Notes under the pieces: generated by a model
What the model was told of the DNA's origin: nothing
The model's input: the letters and a program-made list of their open reading frames with translations, nothing else
Databases searched by the model: none
In this document: positions 8,716 to 17,800 of the stretch, one piece after another
Layout of the letters: each line of letters opens with the position of its first letter
Numbering within the stretch: position 1 is the stretch's first letter
Program-made: the position numbers and the translations under genes
Assembly (NCBI GenBank): GCA_965218765.1
Contig: CBDCLU010000002.1
Span: forward strand, 558,001 to 622,000
Origin: JBBPYC01 sp965218765
Lineage (GTDB): Bacteria; Pseudomonadota; Gammaproteobacteria; Burkholderiales; Burkholderiaceae_C
Direction of reading: 5' to 3'
DNA: 64,000 nt

Positions 8716-9198
8716 TCATGCGCGGTGGTACGGATGGCCTGCGTTGATCGACCAGGCGCGATAGAGCTGCTCCATCAGCAGCACGCGCGCCAGCGCGTGC
8801 GGCAGGGTCAGGTCGGACAGCCGGATCGACTCGCGCGCGGCTAGGCGCAGCGCCGGATCGAGCCCGTCGGGCCCGCCGATCAGAAACACCAGGTCGTTCG
8901 CTTCCAACTGCCAGCCGCGCAGCCGCCCGGCCAGCTGCACGGTGCGCAGCGGCGTGCCGCGTTCATCGAGCGCCACCGTGTGCGGCTGGCCCGCCGGCAC
9001 GAGCGAGCGGATCGCGGCTTCGATGCGGTCGCGCTCGGCCTGCAGCAGCGCGGGCAGCGTGCGCGATGCGCGCGGTTCGCTCTTGACACTGCGGCATTCG
9101 ACGCGCAGCTCGGGCGGCATGCGCTTTGCGTAATCGTCGAACGCGGCTTGCGCCCAGTCGGGCATGCGCAGGCCGACCGCGACGATCGCAAGCTTCAT
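8716..9198 (-). CDS. rlmH: 23S rRNA (pseudouridine1915-N3)-methyltransferase RlmH
   Basis: 160-residue SPOUT methyltransferase. Its SAM knot is visible as LVFLIGGPDGLDP followed by LSDLTLPHALARVLLMEQLYRAWSI; the ending HPYHR is the conserved C-terminus. It methylates pseudouridine 1915 of helix 69 on the assembled ribosome. It sits directly downstream of rsfS (12-base gap), the usual rsfS-rlmH pairing. Confidence 0.95.
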   Translation of the reverse strand: MKLAIVAVGLRMPDWAQAAFDDYAKRMPPELRVECRSVKSEPRASRTLPALLQAERDRIEAAIRSLVPAGQPHTVALDERGTPLRTVQLAGRLRGWQLEANDLVFLIGGPDGLDPALRLAARESIRLSDLTLPHALARVLLMEQLYRAWSINAGHPYHRA

Positions 9199-9210
9199 CG
9201 GCGATGACGC

Positions 9211-9828
9211 TCAGCGCGGGCGCGCCGCCGGCTTCGGTGCAACGGACGATCTGGCGCTGCGCGACGTCGTGGCCTTCTTCGCAGGGGCTTTCCTCGCAGC
9301 TGGTTTCTTGGCTGCGGCCTTCTTCGCTGCAGGCCGCTTGGCCCCAGCAACGCCAGCGCCGGGCAGCGTCTTCTTGATGGCCGGTTTCTTCGCTGCGGCG
9401 GTCTTCGAAGCGGCTTTCTTCACTGCGAGCGGCGCGGCTTCGGGCGGCTTCGGTGCGCCGAACCGAAGCCGCACCGGCTTCTCGCCCCAGAGGTCTTCCA
9501 GCCGGTAGTACTGGCGGAACGTCGGCTGCATGATGTGCGCGACGGCTGCGCCGCAGTCCACGATGATCCACTCGCCGTTTTCCTCGCCCTCGGTGCGCGG
9601 CTTGACGAAGCCGGCGTCGCGCACCGCATCGCGCACGCTCGCGGCCAGTGCCTTGGTCTGGCGGTTCGAGGTGCCGGACGCGACGATGACCCGCTCGAAC
9701 AGGGGCGACAGGTGCTCGGTGTTGAACACCTGGATGTCGTGTCCCTTCACGTCTTCCAGCCCGTCGACGATCGCGCGCTGGAGTTTCTGGATGTCTTTTT
9801 TCGCAGCGGTTTCTTCAGTGGTCATCAA
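9211..9828 (-). CDS. rsfS: ribosomal silencing factor RsfS with long Lys/Ala-rich tail
   Basis: 205 residues, versus about 105-130 for the usual RsfS. Residues 10-125 are the RsfS domain (QVFNTEHLSPLFERVIVASGTSNRQ, GEWIIVDCGAAVAHIM, YRLEDLWG), which binds uL14 and prevents 30S-50S joining in starvation. Residues from about 130 on are a low-complexity tail of AAKK and KKPA-like repeats resembling histone H1-type tails, expected to be disordered and basic. Start at 9828 overlaps the nadD stop (ATGA). Confidence 0.93.
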   Translation of the reverse strand: MMTTEETAAKKDIQKLQRAIVDGLEDVKGHDIQVFNTEHLSPLFERVIVASGTSNRQTKALAASVRDAVRDAGFVKPRTEGEENGEWIIVDCGAAVAHIMQPTFRQYYRLEDLWGEKPVRLRFGAPKPPEAAPLAVKKAASKTAAAKKPAIKKTLPGAGVAGAKRPAAKKAAAKKPAARKAPAKKATTSRSARSSVAPKPAARPR

Positions 9829-10466
9829 GCGGTGGGGCGATAGAGGTGGTGGGTCGCAATATAGCGCGCAACCGCTGGGGGAACCAGCGTTGCGATCTCC
9901 GGCTCGGACGCGCCGCGCGCGATGCGCGCTCGGATGTCGGTGGAGCTGACGGCAACAGCCGGCATCAGCAAGCGCTCGTATGGAATGCCGGGCAGCTGCG
10001 AATCCGGATTTTTCAAGTCGAATCGGTCTGAGGTGCTTGTGCCACCTTCACGTTCAGCTACACAAATGGTAGCGATACGCAGCAGCGATCGCCAGTCATG
10101 CCAACTCGGCAACGTGCGGTACTGGTCGGCTCCGATGATCAGAAAGAGCGCCGCTTGCGGCAGTTGCGCCTGCAGCTCGCGCAGGGTGTCGACCGTGTAG
10201 GTCGGGCCGTCGCGCCGCATTTCGCGGTCGTCGACGCGCACCGCCGCGAGCCCAGCGAAGGCAAGCCGCGCCATTGCGAGGCGGTCCGCGGCCGGGCTCA
10301 GCGTGCGGGTCTTGTGCCACGCATCACCGGTCGGCAGCACTTGGAGCGCATCGAGCCGCAACTGCGCGATCGCCGTGCGCACCAGCTCGATGTGTGCGCG
10401 GTGCGGCGGGTCGAACGCGCCGCCGAAGATGCCGATGCGCTCCGATGCGCCGGCATTCAAAGCCAC
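9825..10466 (-). CDS. nadD: nicotinate-nucleotide adenylyltransferase NadD
   Basis: 213 residues. NMN/NaMN adenylyltransferase fold with the nucleotide-binding motif GIFGGAFDPPHRAH (residues 12-25) and the C-terminal SSTDIRARI motif. It converts nicotinate mononucleotide to NaAD in NAD synthesis. The 3' end overlaps rsfS by four bases and the 5' end overlaps hemF by ten. A short 5-7-5 palindrome at 10057-10073 is embedded in frame (residues near IATICVAE). Confidence 0.94.
   Translation of the reverse strand: MALNAGASERIGIFGGAFDPPHRAHIELVRTAIAQLRLDALQVLPTGDAWHKTRTLSPAADRLAMARLAFAGLAAVRVDDREMRRDGPTYTVDTLRELQAQLPQAALFLIIGADQYRTLPSWHDWRSLLRIATICVAEREGGTSTSDRFDLKNPDSQLPGIPYERLLMPAVAVSSTDIRARIARGASEPEIATLVPPAVARYIATHHLYRPTA
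10057..10073. repeat. 5-7-5 intragenic palindrome, copy 1 (in nadD)
   Basis: GCTAC at 10057-10061 and GTAGC at 10069-10073 flank a 7-base loop. The same geometry and similar arms (consensus on one strand TCGCTAY-N7-RTAGC) recur in rarA and tilS in this window. The element is read through in frame by nadD. Confidence 0.5.
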
Positions 10467-11389
10467 GCGCGTCGCACCAGAAAATCTTTCATCAGCTGCG
10501 CCTCGGGCGAATCCGGCGGGTCCGCGCGCCGGTAAGACCAGCTCACGGCCGGCGGCATCGACAGCAGGATCGACTCGGCGCGCCCGCCCGACTGCAGCCC
10601 GAAGTGCGTCCCGCGGTCCCAGACCAGATTGAATTCGACATAGCGGCCGCGCCGGTACAGCTGGAAATCGCGTTCGCGCTCGCCGTACTCCATGCGCTGG
10701 CGCCGCTGCACGATCGGCAGATAGGCGGGCAGCAGCGCATCGCCGACCCCCTGCAACAGCTCGAAGCTGCGCGCGAGCCCCAGCTCGGCGAAATCATCGA
10801 AGAACACACCGCCGACGCCGCGTTGTTCGCCGCGGTGCTTCAAATAAAAGTAGTCGTCGCACCAGGCCTTGAAGCGCGGGTATTTGTCGTCGCCGAACGG
10901 CGCAAGCGCATCTCGGCAGACCCGATGGAAGTGCTGCGCGTCCTCCTCGAATCCGTAATACGGTGTCAGATCCATGCCGCCGCCGAACCAGCAGACCGGC
11001 GGCTGGCCAGCGGGCAAGCTGGCCGCGAGCATGCGCACGTTCATGTGCACGGTGGGCACGTACGGATTGCGCGGGTGAAACACCAGTGACACGCCGATCG
11101 CCTCGAACGGCGCGCCGGCCAGCTCGGGCCGGTGCTGCGTCGCCGACGGCGGCAACTGCGGCCCGCTGACGTCGGAGAAGCCGCAGCCCGCGCGTTCGAA
11201 CACGGGGCCTTGTTCGAGGATGCGGGTCAGACCCGAGCCCTGCAGTGTTTCGGCCGCGCCCTTCTCCCAAGCATCCGATAGGAACGCCGTCCCGTCGACC
11301 TCCGAAATCGCCGCACAGATACGCTGCTGCAATCCACGCAGCCAGTCGCGCGCGCCGGAAACAAACTCGGACGTCGGCTCGACAGCCAT
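10457..11389 (-). CDS. hemF: oxygen-dependent coproporphyrinogen III oxidase HemF
   Basis: 310 residues. Oxidatively decarboxylates coproporphyrinogen III to protoporphyrinogen IX in aerobic haem synthesis. Family signatures are visible: VHMNVR, CWFGGGMDLTPYYGFEED, KAWCDDYFYLKHR, GGVFFDDF and the RRGRYVEFNLVWDRGT motif. The ATG at 11389 gives the normal length; the open frame upstream has no homology-like content. The 3' end overlaps nadD. Confidence 0.96.
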   Translation of the reverse strand: MAVEPTSEFVSGARDWLRGLQQRICAAISEVDGTAFLSDAWEKGAAETLQGSGLTRILEQGPVFERAGCGFSDVSGPQLPPSATQHRPELAGAPFEAIGVSLVFHPRNPYVPTVHMNVRMLAASLPAGQPPVCWFGGGMDLTPYYGFEEDAQHFHRVCRDALAPFGDDKYPRFKAWCDDYFYLKHRGEQRGVGGVFFDDFAELGLARSFELLQGVGDALLPAYLPIVQRRQRMEYGERERDFQLYRRGRYVEFNLVWDRGTHFGLQSGGRAESILLSMPPAVSWSYRRADPPDSPEAQLMKDFLVRRAWL

Positions 11390-11491
11390 GTCAGAACGGC
11401 GCCACGCAAGACTTGGCTGTAACCGACGAATGCGGTGCTGCCGACTCCAGCAGGGGCCGCGTAGCTGGCTTTGCCAGGCCGCAGGCGCCGC

Positions 11492-11506
11492 CCCCGGCAA
11501 GGGGGT
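11492..11506. repeat. GC hairpin in the hemF-purD gap
   Basis: CCCCC at 11492-11496 and GGGGG at 11502-11506 face each other across GGCAA. The surrounding 156-bp gap (11390-11545) holds no gene and is rich in further GC dyads (for example GGCTTTGCCAGGCC at 11467-11482). It has the look of a repetitive extragenic palindromic element, and lies downstream of purD where it could also end transcription. Confidence 0.35.
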
Positions 11507-11545
11507 AGCCGAAAGCCGACCGAAGGGAGCGAAGGCTGGGGGTGT

Positions 11546-12817
11546 TCACCGTGCGGCGCGATGCCCGATGTCGTTGCGAAACTGCATGCCATCGAAATGG
11601 ATGCCGTGCACGACGCCGTACGCGCGTGCCTGCGCCTGCCGCACGTTGTCGGCCAGCACCGTCGCGCACAGCACGCGCCCGCCGGCAGTCACGATGCTGC
11701 CATCGCGCTGCTGCGCGGTACCCGCGTGGAATACGATCGCATCCTCGGCCGGCGCGGGAAGGCCGCTGATCACATCGCCGGTACGCGGAGCGGCTGGATA
11801 GCCATGCGCGGCCACCACCACGCCCAATGCGGTGCGGCGGTCCCATTCGAGTTCGAAGCGCTCGAGCTTGTCCGACCGTCCAGGCTCGGTCGCCGCCAGC
11901 AGCAGTTCGAGCAGGTCGGATTTCATGCGCAGCAGGATCGGCTGCGTCTCCGGGTCGCCCAGGCGGCAATTGAATTCGAGCGTCTGCACGCGGCCTTGGC
12001 CGTCGATCATCAGGCCCGCATAGAGGAAACCGGTGTACGGCGTGCCATCGGCCTCCATGCCGCGGACCGCCGGCAGGATCACTTCGCGCATCACGCGCGC
12101 ATGCACTTCGGGCGTCACGATCGCGGCGGGCGAATAGGCGCCCATGCCGCCGGTGTTCGGGCCGGTGTCGCCATCGCCGAGCCGCTTGTGGTCCTGCGAG
12201 GTGGCCAGCGTGACGACGTGCCGGCCGTCGCTGAGCACGATGAAGCTGGCTTCCTCGCCGGCCAGAAACTGCTCGACCACGATTCGCGCGCCAACGGCAC
12301 CTTGCGGCAGCCACTGATCGACCGCGGCATGCGCCTCGGCCAGCGTGGTCGCCACCACGACGCCCTTGCCGGCCGCGAGCCCGTCTGCCTTGATCACGAT
12401 CGGCGGGCCCTGGGCCTCGACATAGGCATGCGCGGGCTCACGGGTCTCGAACGTTTGGTGTGCGGCCGTGGGAATGCCGTGACGCTGCATGAACGCCTTG
12501 GAAAACGCCTTCGAGCTTTCCAGTTGCGCAGCAGCGCGGGTCGGACCGAACACGCGCAGGCCGTGTGTGCGGAAGTCGTCCACCACGCCGGCAGCCAGCG
12601 GCGCCTCCGGGCCGACCACGGTCAGCGCAACTTTCTCAGCCAGTGCCCAGTCGCGCAGCTCAACCAGATCGGTAATCGGCAGGTTCTGCACGCGCTTGCC
12701 TTGCGGGGTGCCGCCGTTGCCCGGTGCGACGAACACTTCCGGCGCCTTGGCGGCTGCCGCGAGCTTCCAGGCCAGCGCATGTTCACGACCGCCGGCGCCG
12801 ATGACCAGCACCTTCAT
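11546..12817 (-). CDS. purD: phosphoribosylamine-glycine ligase PurD
   Basis: 423-residue ATP-grasp enzyme (GARS) that joins glycine to phosphoribosylamine in purine synthesis. Recognisable stretches are MKVLVIGAGGREHALAW at the start, VAPGNGGT, KADGLAAGKGVVVA, and the GDPETQPIL and EFNCRLGDPE segments. The ATG at 12817 overlaps the yebC stop by four bases, so the pair is probably co-translated. Confidence 0.97.
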   Translation of the reverse strand: MKVLVIGAGGREHALAWKLAAAAKAPEVFVAPGNGGTPQGKRVQNLPITDLVELRDWALAEKVALTVVGPEAPLAAGVVDDFRTHGLRVFGPTRAAAQLESSKAFSKAFMQRHGIPTAAHQTFETREPAHAYVEAQGPPIVIKADGLAAGKGVVVATTLAEAHAAVDQWLPQGAVGARIVVEQFLAGEEASFIVLSDGRHVVTLATSQDHKRLGDGDTGPNTGGMGAYSPAAIVTPEVHARVMREVILPAVRGMEADGTPYTGFLYAGLMIDGQGRVQTLEFNCRLGDPETQPILLRMKSDLLELLLAATEPGRSDKLERFELEWDRRTALGVVVAAHGYPAAPRTGDVISGLPAPAEDAIVFHAGTAQQRDGSIVTAGGRVLCATVLADNVRQAQARAYGVVHGIHFDGMQFRNDIGHRAAR

Positions 12818-13554
12818 TCGGGCGATTCGGCCAGCGCGATGACGGCGTTGTGGTGCACCGCCTGCACATCGTCGAGCTCCTCGATCACGTCCAGCAGCCG
12901 CTGCATCTTCAGCGCGTCGTCGCCACTCAGGTCGATGTCGTTTTCCGCGCGCATCGTGACTTCGGCGAGCTCGGGCTCGAAGCCGGCGGCCTGCAACGCG
13001 TTCCTGACGGATTCGAATTCGGTCGGCGGCGTGACCACTTCGAGCACGCCGTCATCATCGGTGTTCACATCGTCGGCACCGGCTTCCAGCGCGATCTCCA
13101 GCACGCGGTCCTCGTCGGTGCCGGGTGCGAACAGCAGCTGGCCGACGTGCTTGAACTGGAACGCGACCGAGCCTTCCGTGCCCATGTTGCCGCCGTACTT
13201 GCTGAACGCATGCCGCACCTCGGCCACGGTGCGCACGCGGTTGTCGGTCATGGTGTCCACGATGATCGCGGCACCGCCGATGCCATAGCCTTCGTAGCGG
13301 ATTTCCTCGTAGCTCACGCCTTCCTGATTGCCGGTGGCCTTGTCGATGTTGTACTTGATGCGGTCGGCCGGCAGGTTGGCCGCTTTGGCCTTGTCCACCG
13401 CGAGGCGCAGCCGCGGATTGGCCGACAGATCGGCACCGCCGGCACGCGCGGCGACCGTGATCTCCCGGATGATGCGCGTCCAGACCTTGCCGCGTTTTTC
13501 GTCCTGCCGGCCCTTGCGGTGCTGGATGTTCGCCCATTTGCTGTGACCGGCCAC
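12814..13554 (-). CDS. yebC: YebC/PmpR family DNA-binding regulatory / translation factor
   Basis: 246 residues. The N-terminus GHSKWANIQHRKGRQDEKRGK (trimmed to its core) is the universal YebC signature; further motifs are DKAKAANLPADRIKY and ALMYEGYG-like EIRYEGYGIGG, and NMGTEGSVAFQF. The start is a GTG at 13554 (V-A-G-H-S), with AGGAA eight bases before it; no ATG lies in frame nearby. Members have been described as transcription regulators and, more recently, as ribosome-associated factors helping proline-rich translation. Confidence 0.94.
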   Translation of the reverse strand: MAGHSKWANIQHRKGRQDEKRGKVWTRIIREITVAARAGGADLSANPRLRLAVDKAKAANLPADRIKYNIDKATGNQEGVSYEEIRYEGYGIGGAAIIVDTMTDNRVRTVAEVRHAFSKYGGNMGTEGSVAFQFKHVGQLLFAPGTDEDRVLEIALEAGADDVNTDDDGVLEVVTPPTEFESVRNALQAAGFEPELAEVTMRAENDIDLSGDDALKMQRLLDVIEELDDVQAVHHNAVIALAESPE

Positions 13555-13678
13555 GACATGTTCCTTGAAGCTCGAAGTTGGCTGACCAGGCCGCGGGGAA
13601 GCCAGAATGACGGCTGCACCGCCGTCCGACCCGGTCGAGCGGCCGATTTTACTGAGGCCCATTCCGGACACCATCGAC

Positions 13679-15220
13679 ATGACCGAACCCCTGCTGATCG
13701 CGCGCAACGCGCAGGCCGAATGCATGCTGCTGCCGTCGCTGGCGAACCGCCACGGCCTGATCACCGGCGCCACCGGCACCGGCAAGACCGTGACCTTGCA
13801 GACGCTGGCCGAACGCTTCTCGCGCATCGGCGTGCCGGTGTTCATGGCCGATGTGAAAGGCGACCTCACGGGCATCAGCCAGCCGGGCAGCATCCCGCCG
13901 AAGATGGCCGCGGTGCTGAAAGAGCGCGGCATCGAGGCGCCCGAGCCGTTCGCGTGCCCGACCACGCTCTGGGACGTGTTCGGCGAGCAAGGCCACCCGG
14001 TGCGCGCGACGATTCACGACATGGGCCCGCTGCTGCTCGCGCGCATGCTGAACCTGAACGACACGCAGGCCGGCGTGCTGAACGTTGCGTTCCGCATCGC
14101 CGACGACAACGCGCTGCTGCTGCTCGACCTGAAAGACCTGCGCGCGATGCTGCAGTACGTGGGCGACAACGCGAGCAGCTTCACGACGAAATACGGCAAC
14201 GTCAGCGCCGCGAGCATCGGCGCGATCCAGCGCGGCCTTCTGCAGATCGAAACCCAGGGCGGCGACAAGTTCTTCGGCGAGCCGATGCTCAACATCGCCG
14301 ACCTGATGCAGACCGACAGCGCGGGCCACGGCATGGTCAACGTGCTGGCGGCCGACAAGCTGATGCTCGCGCCGCGCCTGTATGCGACGTTTTTGCTGTG
14401 GCTGCTGTCCGAACTGTTCGAGCAGCTGCCCGAGATCGGCGACCCGGACAAGCCGAAGTTCGTGTTCTTCTTCGACGAGGCGCACCTGCTGTTCAACGAC
14501 GCACCGAAGGTGCTGCTCGAGCGCATCGAACTGGTGGTGCGCCTCGTGCGCTCCAAAGGCGTCGGCGTCTATTTCGCGACGCAGAACCCGCTCGACATCC
14601 CCGACACCGTGCTGGGCCAGCTCGGCAACCGCGTGCAGCATGCGTTGCGCGCCTACACGCCGCGCGACCAGAAGGCGGTGCGTGCGACGGCTGAGACGAT
14701 GCGGCCGAAACCGGGCCTGGACATCGAAGCCGCGATCACCGAGCTTGCGGTCGGCGAAGCGTTGATGAGCCTGCTCGATGCAAAAGGCCGCCCTAGCCCG
14801 ACCGAGCGCGTGTTCGTGATTCCGCCGGGCAGCCGGCTCGGGGCCATCAGTGCGGATGAGCGGCAGCAGTTGCTGCAAGGGTCGCTCGTGGCGGGGGTTT
14901 ACGAGAAAGCGGTCGATCGGGAGTCGGCTTATGAAAAGCTGACGGCCCGCGTGCAGACGGCACCGTCTGCAACGGGCACGGCTTCCAGGAAGGGCAACGC
15001 GCCGATCGGCACCGCGTCCGCGACGCCGGAGAGCACGAACGAGTGGTGGGACATCGCCAAGGAAATGGCATTCGGCCGCACCGGGCCGCGGGGCGGGCAG
15101 CATGACGGGCTGGTGCAGACGATGGCGAAGTCGGCAGTGCGGACGATGGGGACGACCGCGGGGCGGGAGATTTTGCGGGGGGTGTTGGGGGGGATTTTTG
15201 GGGGGCGGAATGGAAGGTGA
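13679..15220 (+). CDS. HerA-like / DUF853 (YjgR-type) ATPase
   Basis: 513 residues. A Walker A motif GATGTGKT lies at residues 30-37, a Walker B-like FVFFFDEAH in the middle, and the stretch FMADVKGDLTGISQPG is diagnostic of the YjgR/DUF853 family of predicted helicases/translocases. The C-terminal 80 residues are variable, ending in a glycine-rich tail. The ATG at 13679 (MTEPLLIAR) fits the family start better than the ATG at 13607. It is divergent from yebC. The cellular role is not well established. Confidence 0.9.
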   Translation: MTEPLLIARNAQAECMLLPSLANRHGLITGATGTGKTVTLQTLAERFSRIGVPVFMADVKGDLTGISQPGSIPPKMAAVLKERGIEAPEPFACPTTLWDVFGEQGHPVRATIHDMGPLLLARMLNLNDTQAGVLNVAFRIADDNALLLLDLKDLRAMLQYVGDNASSFTTKYGNVSAASIGAIQRGLLQIETQGGDKFFGEPMLNIADLMQTDSAGHGMVNVLAADKLMLAPRLYATFLLWLLSELFEQLPEIGDPDKPKFVFFFDEAHLLFNDAPKVLLERIELVVRLVRSKGVGVYFATQNPLDIPDTVLGQLGNRVQHALRAYTPRDQKAVRATAETMRPKPGLDIEAAITELAVGEALMSLLDAKGRPSPTERVFVIPPGSRLGAISADERQQLLQGSLVAGVYEKAVDRESAYEKLTARVQTAPSATGTASRKGNAPIGTASATPESTNEWWDIAKEMAFGRTGPRGGQHDGLVQTMAKSAVRTMGTTAGREILRGVLGGIFGGRNGR

Positions 15221-15255
15221 AGGTTGGGTTGGCCTTGCGCGGCCTTCGAGGACGA

Positions 15256-15278
15256 GAGCCGGGGCGAAATCCCGGCTC
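15256..15278. terminator. perfect 8-bp hairpin between convergent herA-like gene and uvrD
   Basis: GAGCCGGG at 15256-15263 pairs with CCCGGCTC at 15271-15278 over a 7-base loop in the 88-bp gap between two convergent genes. There is no T-tract, so it is a candidate bidirectional or 3'-end-stabilising element. Confidence 0.5.
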
Positions 15279-15308
15279 CCCACCTCGACAGCCGCACAGG
15301 CCATCAAC

Positions 15309-17765
15309 TCACTCAACTGGCGTCAACTTTGCTACCGAGAGCGCCAACCACTTCACCCCATGCCGCGGAAAGTCGATCTGCGCGCGCGCGTCATCCCCAC
15401 TGCCCTCCAGCAGCAACACCGTCCCCTCGCCGAACTTGTTGTGAAACACCCGCTGCGAGACCTTCAGCCCGTGCGTCGGTGCAGGCGTTTGCCGCATCGC
15501 CGGCGCAGCGCCTGAAATGGTCCCGTAGTCCGGCCCGTTTTTGATGCCAAATCGCCCGCCGCCGCTGAATCCGCCTGCGTCTCTCGCTCCAAAATCAGGA
15601 GCAAACCGACCAAACCCCGACTGCTTTGGTGCGATCCACTTCAGCGCCTCTTCAGGCAATTCATCGAAGAACCGGCTTTTCAGGTTGTAGCGCGTCTGCC
15701 CATGTAGCAAACGAGTCTGCGAGTGGCTCAGGTACAGGCGCTTTCGGGCGCGCGTGATTGCGACGTACATGAGGCGGCGCTCTTCCTCCAGCCCGTCGCG
15801 ATCCGTGGCCGAGTTCTCGTGCGGGAACAGGCCTTCTTCGAGGCCCGTGATGAATACCGCGTCGAACTCGAGGCCTTTCGCCGAATGCACGGTCATCAGC
15901 TGGATCGCGTCCTGGCCGGCCTGCGCCTGGTTGTCGCCGGCTTCGAGCGCGGCGTGGGTCAGAAACGCGGCGAGCGGACTCAGCGCCTCGCCGGTTTCGG
16001 CATCCGGCGCAAGCGGCGTTGCGTTCGAATTGGCCAGCGGCTCATCGATCAGCGGTTGCTGCGGATCGATCCCCTGGCTCGCCGGGCTCTGCCGCAGCTC
16101 ATCGATCGGCAACGCGATCGCATCGCGCCCGAACCCTTCCTGCATCACGAAGCTTTCCGCCGCGTTCACCAGTTCCTCGAGGTTGCCGACGCGCTCGGCG
16201 CCTTCGCGATCGGCCTTGTAGTGATCGATCAGGCCACTCTTGTCGAGCATCTGCTCGATGATTTCGCGCAACGTGAGGCCATTGGTGTGCTCGCGCAGCA
16301 CATCGATCATCGCGACGAACGCCTCGACGTTGGCACGCGCGCGGCCCGGCAAGGTACTGACGGCATCGTGCAGCGAACAACCCGCCGCGCGTGCCGCATC
16401 CTGCAATTGCTCGAGGCTTCTGGCGCCGATGCCGCGCGCGGGAAAGTTCACCACGCGCATGAAGCTCGTGTCGTCGTGCGGGTTCTCCAGCAGGCGCAGA
16501 TAAGCCAGCGCGTGCTTGATCTCGGCGCGCTCGAAAAAGCGCAGGCCCCCATACACGCGATACGGCACCGCCGCGTTGAACAGCGCGGTCTCGATCACGC
16601 GGCTTTGCGCGTTGCTGCGGTACAGCAGCGCGATCTGCTGGCGCTCGTAGCCGTCGTTCTTCACGAGCTGGCGGATCTCATCGACGATCCATTGCGCTTC
16701 GGCCAGATCGCTGGTCGCCTCGAACACGCGCACCGGCTCGCCGGGGCCCTGCACGGTGCGCAGGTTTTTCCCTAGGCGCCGCGTGTTGTGCCCGATCAGC
16801 GTGTTGGCCGAGTCCAGGATGTTGGAAAAACTGCGGTAGTTCTCTTCGAGCTTGATCTGGTGCTGCACTTCGAACTCGCGCACGAAGTCGGCCATGTTGC
16901 CCACGCGCGCGCCACGAAACGCGTAAATGCTCTGGTCGTCATCGCCGACCGCCATCACAGCGCCGCCCGCGCCGGATTCGCCCAGGCCCGCGAGCAGTTT
17001 GATCCACGCGTACTGCAGCTTGTTGGTGTCCTGGAACTCGTCGATCAGGATGTGTCGAAAACGCTGCTGGTAGTGCGCGCGGATCGGCTTGTGATCGCGC
17101 AGCAGCTCGTAGCTGCGCAGCAGCAGCTCGGCAAAGTCCACCACGCCTTCGCGCTGGCACTGCGCTTCATAAAGCTGATACAGCTCGACCTTCTTGCGCG
17201 TGTCGGCGTCGTTGGCTTCCACCGCATCAGGCCGCAGGCCGTCTTCCTTCGCACCGTTGATGAACCATTGCAACTGCCGTGGTGGAAAGCGTTCGTCATC
17301 GACGCCGTACTGTTTGCACAGGCGCTTGACGGCACTCAGCTGGTCCTGCACATCGAGGATCTGAAAGCTCTGCGGCAGGTTCGCCGCCTTGTGGTGCGCG
17401 CGCAGCAAGCGGTTGCAAAGCCCGTGAAACGTGCCGATCCACATGCCGCGCAGGTTGATCGGCAGCAGTGCCGACAACCTTGTCAGCATCTCCTTGGCAG
17501 CCTTGTTCGTGAAGGTCACGGCCAGCATGCCGCCGGGCGACGCCTCGCGCCGCTCCAGCAGCCAGGCGATACGCGTGGTCAGCACGCGCGTCTTGCCGGA
17601 GCCGGCGCCGGCGAGGATCAGCGCATGTTCGGGCGGCAGCGTGACAGCGGCACGCTGCTCGTCGTTCAGTTGCGCAAGAAGTTTGCGCTCGAACGGGAAC
17701 GACCGCGGCGACTCGGGCGATGCGGGGTGGGACGATGAACCGTCCGGAGCGAGGTTGACAGCCAT
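15309..17765 (-). CDS. uvrD: UvrD/PcrA-type DNA helicase (SF1A)
   Basis: 818 residues. Superfamily 1A motifs in order: Q motif LNDEQRAAV, Walker A AGAGSGKT, TFTNKAAKEM, DEFQDTN (II), GDDDQSIYAFRGA (III), MTVHSAKGLEFD (V) and YVAITRARKRLYLSHS (VI). The C-terminal FGEGTVLLLEG fold is the Tudor-like RNA-polymerase-binding domain of UvrD/PcrA. It unwinds DNA 3'-to-5' in nucleotide excision and mismatch repair. The start at 17765 lies 35 bases from a divergent secreted-protein gene. Confidence 0.95.
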   Translation of the reverse strand: MAVNLAPDGSSSHPASPESPRSFPFERKLLAQLNDEQRAAVTLPPEHALILAGAGSGKTRVLTTRIAWLLERREASPGGMLAVTFTNKAAKEMLTRLSALLPINLRGMWIGTFHGLCNRLLRAHHKAANLPQSFQILDVQDQLSAVKRLCKQYGVDDERFPPRQLQWFINGAKEDGLRPDAVEANDADTRKKVELYQLYEAQCQREGVVDFAELLLRSYELLRDHKPIRAHYQQRFRHILIDEFQDTNKLQYAWIKLLAGLGESGAGGAVMAVGDDDQSIYAFRGARVGNMADFVREFEVQHQIKLEENYRSFSNILDSANTLIGHNTRRLGKNLRTVQGPGEPVRVFEATSDLAEAQWIVDEIRQLVKNDGYERQQIALLYRSNAQSRVIETALFNAAVPYRVYGGLRFFERAEIKHALAYLRLLENPHDDTSFMRVVNFPARGIGARSLEQLQDAARAAGCSLHDAVSTLPGRARANVEAFVAMIDVLREHTNGLTLREIIEQMLDKSGLIDHYKADREGAERVGNLEELVNAAESFVMQEGFGRDAIALPIDELRQSPASQGIDPQQPLIDEPLANSNATPLAPDAETGEALSPLAAFLTHAALEAGDNQAQAGQDAIQLMTVHSAKGLEFDAVFITGLEEGLFPHENSATDRDGLEEERRLMYVAITRARKRLYLSHSQTRLLHGQTRYNLKSRFFDELPEEALKWIAPKQSGFGRFAPDFGARDAGGFSGGGRFGIKNGPDYGTISGAAPAMRQTPAPTHGLKVSQRVFHNKFGEGTVLLLEGSGDDARAQIDFPRHGVKWLALSVAKLTPVE

Positions 17766-17800
17766 ATCGGTTCATTTTAGAAAGTCGGCGACGCGGTCTA

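Noticed and set aside
12850..14694. 614-codon plus-strand open frame over yebC and the HerA-like gene
   Set aside because: Antisense to yebC and out of frame with the ATPase; Arg/Ala/His-rich translation without motifs.
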